Shown here one piece after another: positions 55,518 through 60,342 of a stretch of DNA of 60,342 bases. The stretch spans positions 1-60,342 of the forward strand of contig CALALP010000028.1 in NCBI GenBank assembly GCA_937925515.1. The letters run 5' to 3'. The notes below the pieces were generated by a model. The model had not been told where the DNA came from. It saw nothing but the letters and a program-made list of their open reading frames with translations, and ran no database searches. This stretch comes from an uncultured Lachnoanaerobaculum sp. GTDB lineage: Bacteria; Bacillota; Clostridia; Lachnospirales; Lachnospiraceae. Made by a program: the position numbers and the translations under genes. Numbering within the stretch: position 1 is the stretch's first letter; each line of letters starts with the position of its first letter.

Positions 55518-55547
55518 ATTATACATTATCCTAGGTCTTCATGTCAA
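55518..55547 (-). promoter_or_regulatory. Promoter of the PARG-like gene
   Basis: On the minus strand consensus TTGACA (55542-55547), 18-nt spacer and consensus TATAAT (55518-55523). It gives a leader of about 125 nt. Confidence 0.75.
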
Positions 55548-55599
55548 ATTAAGGAAAATTACAAAAAGTTTACTAAATTTTAAATGCAAATATTATTAG

Positions 55600-55845
55600 T
55601 TAATAAATATTCTTTCTATATCCTACTGATAAGGCAAGTATTTTGCATACCTCACTATGAGAATAGCTAACCGGATTTTTATTATATTCTTCAAGTGATT
55701 GTCTATAAATTTCAAGGTCATATTCATCTTCAATCTTTTCTAATACTGCTTTTCTAAAAAGTTCAGATAATGATATATTATTGCTTTTTGCATAAGACCT
55801 GAATAGTTTTTCATCTTGTGCAGTTAATCTTACTGAAATAGACAT
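55600..55845 (-). CDS. RHH antitoxin-like protein (RelB/DUF6290 type)
   Basis: An 81-residue protein. MSISVRLTAQDEKLFRSYA and NNISLSELFRKAVLEKIEDEYD match the ribbon-helix-helix antitoxins found beside RelE/ParE toxins. The ATG at 55845 has AGGAGG 11 nt upstream. The family usually ends soon after SHSEVxKxLGL, but here about nine residues (SVGYRKNIY) extend past it. No toxin gene follows on this strand, so it looks like an orphan or partially decayed module. Confidence 0.7.
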   Translation of the reverse strand: MSISVRLTAQDEKLFRSYAKSNNISLSELFRKAVLEKIEDEYDLEIYRQSLEEYNKNPVSYSHSEVCKILALSVGYRKNIY

Positions 55846-55894
55846 AATGCTGATTACCTCCTCTCTTTTTTGTATTACATTGTTGCACATAATA

Positions 55895-56534
55895 TTATAT
55901 ATTATCAGAAGTATTTATGTCAAATTCATCATTCTTTCTAATATGTATGTTAAATATAATAAAAAATAGATTTAAACAAACAGCAAGTATAATTACTCCC
56001 ATTCCTCCCTCAATACCAATCTTTCCTGCAACTGCACCTACAATACTAGGCATAATAGTAGCCCCTAAACCTCCTACTGTAAGTAAAATACTTAAGGCAG
56101 CAGGATATTTCTTAAGTACTTCTCCCACTCCTGAAATTGTAGTAGCATAAATGCCTGCCATGGAAAGCCCTACTCCTATCACACCGATTGAAGTAATCAA
56201 AGATTGATGAATAAAAAGTAGTATTAATGCAAAAATAATATAACCGATTCCTGTACCTAAGAGCAGATACTGTTTCTTAACTTTTGTAGATAAGTAGGGT
56301 ATTTTTTCGTCCTATTTTGATAGGTAAAATCCCACCTAAAAAGCTTGAGCAAAGATTCCCTAATGCATGTGCAGATACTAAAATACCACAAAATAGATAG
56401 TCTAAATTATATGACTCTTGAATATATGGTAATAGAGAACCTATTAGAAGTGCCAACATTCCATTTACAAAAAAGATATAATAACAACTTATAAAAATTC
56501 CTATATTATTGTTCTTATAGTTTGAGTTTTCCAT
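55895..56534 (-). pseudogene. Broken MFS transporter with internal deletion
   Basis: Two minus-strand pieces of one transporter. Bases 56534-56277 give an N-terminal MFS start (YYIFFVNGMLALLIGSLLPY; PIKIGRKNTLL) that ends in a stop. The second piece, in another frame, is open from about 56284 to 55895. It reads LLLGTGIGYIIFAL and GLSMAGIYATTISGVGEVLK and resembles the last four membrane helices. A normal MFS protein has about 400 residues; the two pieces make about 215. The middle helices are missing and the pieces are out of frame, so the gene should be inactive. Confidence 0.8.
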
Positions 56535-56584
56535 GATAATTTTCCTTTTAAGTTATGGGGAGTAATAATTTTTATTCATTATAA

Positions 56585-56690
56585 GACTGTCGCAAAATTC
56601 CATATAATAATAGATAAATATAACTTTATTATATTTAAGTAAAGGACAACAAAGATAGTACTATACCTAAAAATGAGTTTTGCAACAGCC
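56585..56690. mobile_element. MITE-like element, about 106 bp
   Basis: Left end GACTGTCGCAAAA and right end TTTTGCAACAGCC form inverted terminal repeats that agree at 11 of 13 positions. A possible TAA duplication lies on both sides (56582-56584 and 56691-56693), though the region is AT-rich. The inner 80 bp are AT-rich with no coding frame. Its ends resemble those at 1-53 and 46333-46479, but the palindromic core is absent, so it may be a relative with a different interior. Confidence 0.65.
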
Positions 56691-56701
56691 TAAATAAACA
56701 A

Positions 56702-57172
56702 CTATTTCTTGACTTTGCTCTCTATATAGGCAGCTAAGTCCTTTTGCAAATTTCCTAAAACCTCTTTATTTAATATAAAACCTTGACCATTATCAAAAAC
56801 TAAAATAACCATTCCCAAAATACTTGATACTTTCTTTACCTTATTCCAAGATACGCTTTTTATATTGTTATTACTTGATATATCTATTCCTGTATCATTA
56901 AATTCAAGTATCATGCCTTTTGGAATAGCTTTAAGTTGCTTTTTTGAACGCATATAGATAAGTATTGGTTGTAAAACCGGAAATAATATACTTAAAAATA
57001 ACATCACTATTTTTAGAAAAATGTTTACTTCTTTCCAAAATGAAAGCAAACAAAAAATCATTGCACAAGTAAATAAAATATTACATATACCTACTAAGGA
57101 ACTATAAATATTGTAAAGTGTAAGCTTTAGAATATCTATTGCCTTAACTTTATAATTAAATCTGTATTTCAT
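56702..57172 (-). CDS. YcxB-like membrane protein
   Basis: A 156-residue protein with two hydrophobic segments (about 22-44 and 52-73) and a soluble C-terminal domain. That domain holds GMILEFNDTGIDISSNNNIKS, VSWNKVKKVS and MVILVFDNGQGFILNKE, a PH-like beta pattern with the conserved W-x-x-V typical of the YcxB-like C-terminal domain (PF14317 as I recall it). Function is unknown. It follows dctM after 9 nt, so it may be read from the TRAP operon. The ribosome site is weak (AAGGTAG). Confidence 0.75.
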   Translation of the reverse strand: MKYRFNYKVKAIDILKLTLYNIYSSLVGICNILFTCAMIFCLLSFWKEVNIFLKIVMLFLSILFPVLQPILIYMRSKKQLKAIPKGMILEFNDTGIDISSNNNIKSVSWNKVKKVSSILGMVILVFDNGQGFILNKEVLGNLQKDLAAYIESKVKK

Positions 57173-57181
57173 TTATCTACC

Positions 57182-58477
57182 TTAATGACTAAATATTGTA
57201 GGAAGTAAAAGACTTATCTCAGGGATAAATGTAATAAGCAGTAATGTTATAATCATACACAAGTAAAATGGTAATGTTGCTTTAACTACTCTTTCCATAG
57301 GCACTTTACTTACAGCAGAACCAATGAAAAGTACTGCTCCAACAGGTGGGGTCAAAAGTCCTATACCACAATTAAGCACTACCATTATTCCAAATTGAAT
57401 AGGACTAATACCTATTTCAGTAGCGATAGGAAGTAATATAGGAGTTGCAATAAGTATTATAGGTGCCATGTCCATAATACAGCCTAATATCAATAATATT
57501 AAATTAATAAGCAATGCAATAATAATAGGATTGTTTGTAATTCCTTTTATTGTATTTGCAGCAAGTTCAGGTACATGTAACCTTGTTAGACAGTATCCAA
57601 AAATACTAGAAGTTGCAATAAGTATAAGCACTATTGAAAGTGTGTCCACACATTCTCCTAATACTTTCCAAACTCCTTTAAAGTCAAGACCTTTATAAAT
57701 AAATACACTTACAATAAGACTGTAAAAAACTGCTATTGCTGCTGATTCAGTAGCAGTAAAAAGTCCCCCTACTACACCTACAACAACTATAAGAACAGCA
57801 GCCAATGCCCAAAAGGAAACCTTTAGCTCTTTAAAGAAACGTGAAAAACTAAACTTTTCTCCCTTGGGATAGTTTCTTTTTACAGAAATGATATATGAAC
57901 CTACCATTAGTGATACTGCAAGTAACACCCCCGGCAAATAACCTGCAAGGAATAAACTTCCTACTGAAAGTCCTCCGGCAGTAGTTGCATAAATAACCAT
58001 ATTGTGGCTTGGAGGAACTAATAGTCCCTCACAAGAAGACGTTATTGTAACTGCTGTTGAAAAATCATCATCATAGCCTTGTTCTACCATCATAGGAATC
58101 ATAATTGTTCCAATAGAGGCAGTATCAGCAGCCGCTGAACCTGAAATTCCACCAAAAAAGTAAGATGCGACTATATTAACCATTGCCATTCCACCTCGCA
58201 TCCAACCCACAATAGAATCAGCTAGTGCAATAAGTTTTTCTGAAATTCCACCTGAACCCATAAGACAACCCATAGTAATGAAAAAAGGTACTGCCATAAG
58301 GCTATAAGAACTAATTCCTTTAATCATTTGTTGTGCTATTGTACTTAGAGGTAGTCCTTGATATAACAAACAAAGAAGTGAGGCAAGTGCTACTGCATAA
58401 GCAATCGGAAATCTAAGTAAAACCATAAGTAAGAAACTTCCAATCAATATAAGTATAGCAATAGAAGTTGAATCCAT
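57182..58477 (-). CDS. dctM: TRAP transporter large permease (DctM)
   Basis: A 431-residue polytopic protein with about twelve membrane helices. It is the ion-coupled transport subunit of a TRAP system. PFFITMGCLMGSGG, SAAADTASIGTIMIP and LVPPSHNMVIYATTAGGLSVGSLFLAG match the DctM family, and the C-terminal GIGLLTPPVGAVLFIGSAV is a hallmark. Its ATG directly follows the dctQ stop, and its AAAGGAGG ribosome site lies inside dctQ, so the two are coupled. Substrate comes from DctP and is not evident. Confidence 0.95.
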   Translation of the reverse strand: MDSTSIAILILIGSFLLMVLLRFPIAYAVALASLLCLLYQGLPLSTIAQQMIKGISSYSLMAVPFFITMGCLMGSGGISEKLIALADSIVGWMRGGMAMVNIVASYFFGGISGSAAADTASIGTIMIPMMVEQGYDDDFSTAVTITSSCEGLLVPPSHNMVIYATTAGGLSVGSLFLAGYLPGVLLAVSLMVGSYIISVKRNYPKGEKFSFSRFFKELKVSFWALAAVLIVVVGVVGGLFTATESAAIAVFYSLIVSVFIYKGLDFKGVWKVLGECVDTLSIVLILIATSSIFGYCLTRLHVPELAANTIKGITNNPIIIALLINLILLILGCIMDMAPIILIATPILLPIATEIGISPIQFGIMVVLNCGIGLLTPPVGAVLFIGSAVSKVPMERVVKATLPFYLCMIITLLLITFIPEISLLLPTIFSH

Positions 58478-58984
58478 TTATATTTCCTCCTTTGCAAATA
58501 GTGAATAAAAATGTTTAAGAAATGTTTCTAATCCAAATATTAACATAACTATTCCGGCAAGTGGCACAGGGAAATATTTCCAAAATCTTGATAACCATGG
58601 AATACTTACATAAGAACCCTTAGAGCCAATTTCCAGGGCATATCTCATTCCCACTACTAACATAACAATAGCAAGAATAAAAACTGCTATATCAGCCATT
58701 AAGTCTAAAAACTTTAATACTTTTGGTGGAAGTTTGTTATCAAATGCAGTCATTCTTATATGACCATTTCTACGAAGTGCCAAAGAGGCTGAAAGAACAG
58801 CCATATAACCCATGCAAGTAAGAATTATTTCCTCACTCCATGCAGGGTCGGGAATAAATGGCACATAACGTCCAAGAACTGACATTCCTGTAATAAGTAT
58901 ATCTATAACAAGTAGTAACTTACAAATAAACATTATAAAATTATAAAACTTATCAAAAAACGGTTTAACCTGTTTAACTAACAT
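58478..58984 (-). CDS. dctQ: TRAP transporter small permease (DctQ)
   Basis: A 168-residue protein with four membrane helices (about 15-35, 50-70, 92-115 and 132-155). WSEEIILTCMGYMAVLSASLALRRNGHIRM is the DctQ signature (EE, R-x-G-H). DctQ associates with DctM and helps it couple solute transport to ion flow. AGAGAG precedes the ATG. It lies 24 nt after dctP. Confidence 0.93.
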   Translation of the reverse strand: MLVKQVKPFFDKFYNFIMFICKLLLVIDILITGMSVLGRYVPFIPDPAWSEEIILTCMGYMAVLSASLALRRNGHIRMTAFDNKLPPKVLKFLDLMADIAVFILAIVMLVVGMRYALEIGSKGSYVSIPWLSRFWKYFPVPLAGIVMLIFGLETFLKHFYSLFAKEEI

Positions 58985-59008
58985 ATTAACTCTCTTTCTG
59001 AACTAAAT

Positions 59009-60064
59009 TTATTTCATATCTAAGATTTTTTGATACAGTTCCTTATTATTTGCAGTAGAAGAATCTATAATTCCCTTGCAAGCCTCTTGCCATGGCTTAA
59101 TATCTTGTACTTCTACTACATTACAACCACTCTTTTTAAGTTCCTCTATAGCTGCCTTTTCTTGAGCCTCAGAATTTTTCTTATTTTCTGCTGAGGCATA
59201 TTTTCCTGCCTCCATAATTATATCTTGCTGTTCTTTAGTAAGAGAATCCCACGCTTTATCAGTAATTACTACTTGAACAGCACCAAGCGTATGACCGTCA
59301 AGTATTAGATTATTTGCAACTTCCGGAAAGGCATTTGATTTATAATTTACTATTGGTTGTTCAGCACCGTCTACAACTCCTGTTTGTAATGCTGAATATA
59401 ACTCGCCAAAATCTACTACTGTCGGATATGCTCCAAGTCCCTCTACCATTCCATTCATAATAGGGTCATTTGAAACACGAAGTTTCATTCCTTTTAAATC
59501 TTCAAGCCCCTTAACTTCTTTAGTTGTAAAGAAATGACGAAAGCCCTCCTCTCCATAGAAAAGACCTCTTATACCACTACCTTTTTCAGACGGCTCTGCT
59601 AAAAACTCCTTTGCAAGCTCAGATTCTGCAAAATTCCAAAAATGTTTACGGCTTTCAAAAGTATATGGAACTGAAAGAAGTTTTGATTTTTCTCCACCAT
59701 AGCTTGTAAGTGCAAATGCTGAAATACGAGACATATCAATAGTTCCACCCCCACCTAGCATTGTATCTAAAACATCATTTTCAGAACCTAATACACCACT
59801 TGCTTGAATATCAATATGTATTTTTCCATTTGATAACTCTTCTACTTTTTCTTTAAAAGCAGTATCAAACTTACCTACAATAGTATCTAAAGGATTTACT
59901 TCTGCATAAACAAGTGTAAGTTCTGCATCTTTAGCATTTGCAGCTACCTTTGTTTCTCCACTAGAAGTGGTACTACTTGTGCTTTCCGGTGTTTTTAGTC
60001 CACAAGCTGATACTGAAAATACTGTTGTAACACCTAATAATAATGCTAAAATTTGTCTTTTCAT
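59009..60064 (-). CDS. dctP: TRAP transporter substrate-binding lipoprotein (DctP)
   Basis: A 351-residue binding protein. The signal peptide ends in a lipobox (VSACG, Cys21), so it is anchored to the outer membrane face of this Gram-positive cell. LKGMKLRVSNDPIMNGMVEG carries the conserved Arg that binds carboxylates, and DGAEQPIVNYKSNAFPEVA is the family signature. It should bind an organic acid (for example a C4-dicarboxylate, uronate or sialic acid), but the ligand cannot be chosen here. AAGGAG lies 6 nt before the ATG. It leads the dctP-dctQ-dctM operon. Confidence 0.94.
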   Translation of the reverse strand: MKRQILALLLGVTTVFSVSACGLKTPESTSSTTSSGETKVAANAKDAELTLVYAEVNPLDTIVGKFDTAFKEKVEELSNGKIHIDIQASGVLGSENDVLDTMLGGGGTIDMSRISAFALTSYGGEKSKLLSVPYTFESRKHFWNFAESELAKEFLAEPSEKGSGIRGLFYGEEGFRHFFTTKEVKGLEDLKGMKLRVSNDPIMNGMVEGLGAYPTVVDFGELYSALQTGVVDGAEQPIVNYKSNAFPEVANNLILDGHTLGAVQVVITDKAWDSLTKEQQDIIMEAGKYASAENKKNSEAQEKAAIEELKKSGCNVVEVQDIKPWQEACKGIIDSSTANNKELYQKILDMK

Positions 60065-60082
60065 AATCTTCTCCTTGAAATT

Positions 60083-60110
60083 ATTGTACTAAATGTTTTT
60101 ACTGTACAAT
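60083..60110. promoter_or_regulatory. Inverted repeat upstream of dctP
   Basis: ATTGTAC (60083-60089) and GTACAAT (60104-60110) are perfect 7-bp arms 14 nt apart, centres two helical turns apart (21 bp). It lies between a TATAAT-like -10 (60150-60155, minus strand) and the dctP start. It may be a repressor site or a leader hairpin. Confidence 0.4.
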
Positions 60111-60149
60111 ATTTATAGATAAATAAATATTTAAACAGCTTAATCTATA

Positions 60150-60155
60150 TTATAG
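60150..60155 (-). promoter_or_regulatory. -10 box candidate for dctP operon
   Basis: A TATAAT on the minus strand about 85 nt before the dctP start. The -35 at 17 nt is poor (TTATAT), so an activator may be needed. The rest of the 60065-60309 gap shows no gene. Confidence 0.35.
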
Positions 60156-60309
60156 ACTAAAAAATATACAAATATAACCCTATATTTTACAATTAATACA
60201 AAATTAAAGAGCGTATATATTTACTCTTATCCATGCATATTAAGAACATTTGAAACATAAATAAATACTTTTGTTTCTTGATTTGTTAGCTATGTTTTAT
60301 ATAGTAATG

Positions 60310-60342
60310 GGGGATTTCCTCGCCGTCGGCGAGGAAATCCCC
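60310..60342. repeat. Perfect palindrome at the window end
   Basis: A 15-bp perfect stem (60310-60324 with 60328-60342) around the loop GTC, arms GGGGATTTCCTCGCC and GGCGAGGAAATCCCC. It is far more GC-rich than its surroundings. The window ends exactly where the palindrome closes. Sequence differs from the palindrome at 46356-46390, but the layout (15-16-bp stem, 3-nt loop, run of C/G) is alike. Confidence 0.7.

Noticed and set aside
55895..56200. Separate 101-residue membrane protein
   Set aside because: The frame is open further upstream and has MFS C-terminal sequence, so it is the 3' piece of a broken transporter, not an independent gene.

Overview
The window is low-GC, densely coded DNA from a Gram-positive anaerobe. 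The best fit is the Clostridia, family Lachnospiraceae. This rests on gene content seen here: DUF4364, DUF5716 and DUF5717 family proteins, DUF2975/Xre/DUF4173 genes, choline-binding-type cell-wall repeats, an LCP protein, NlpC/P60, an ileS T-box leader and purine-rich AGGAGG ribosome sites. The genus cannot be fixed from sequence alone. Both window ends fall in short-loop perfect palindromes, one of which recurs inside the window, so the piece probably is a contig broken at repeats.

Layout. 1-5.4 kb (mostly minus strand): small membrane proteins, a DUF2975-Xre-DUF4173 operon with a palindrome next to its promoter, an NAD(P)-binding reductase-like protein and nicotinate phosphoribosyltransferase. 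5.4-10.5 kb: a large secreted subtilisin-like protease with a long, hairpin-rich leader that can hide its ribosome site. 10.5-22.9 kb: housekeeping genes on the plus strand: T-box-controlled ileS (type 2 enzyme), glgP, then the classic protein-quality block tig-clpP-clpX-lon-engB.

23.6-37.0 kb is the most unusual part: eleven tightly packed same-strand genes. In order they encode a DUF5717 protein, a DUF5716 (Hsp70/actin-fold-like) protein, a TPR-like protein, a 57-residue protein, a membrane TPR protein, a SWIM zinc-finger protein, a HEAT-like protein, a MoxR-type AAA+ ATPase, a 91-residue protein, a VapD-like protein and a D12-class adenine methyltransferase. The SWIM/HEAT/MoxR trio resembles the YehL/YehQ class of MoxR loci, but no VWA partner is present here. 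The coupling of these to the DUF5716/5717/TPR genes is the best candidate for an undescribed system.

37-46.3 kb: enolase, a secreted repeat protein, LCP and NlpC/P60 envelope proteins and an intracellular GH20 hexosaminidase. 46.5-53.5 kb (minus strand): VanZ-like protein, hflX, a TPR lipoprotein, dut, a TraX remnant, then dacA-phosphoesterase-scpA-scpB. 53.6-55.4 kb: a PARG-like macrodomain protein with an unexplained C-terminal half. 55.4-56.7 kb is a decaying patch: an apparently orphan RHH antitoxin-like gene, a broken MFS transporter and a MITE-like element. 56.7-60.1 kb: a YcxB-like protein and a complete three-gene TRAP transporter (dctP-dctQ-dctM). No tRNA, rRNA, CRISPR array or transposase was recognised.
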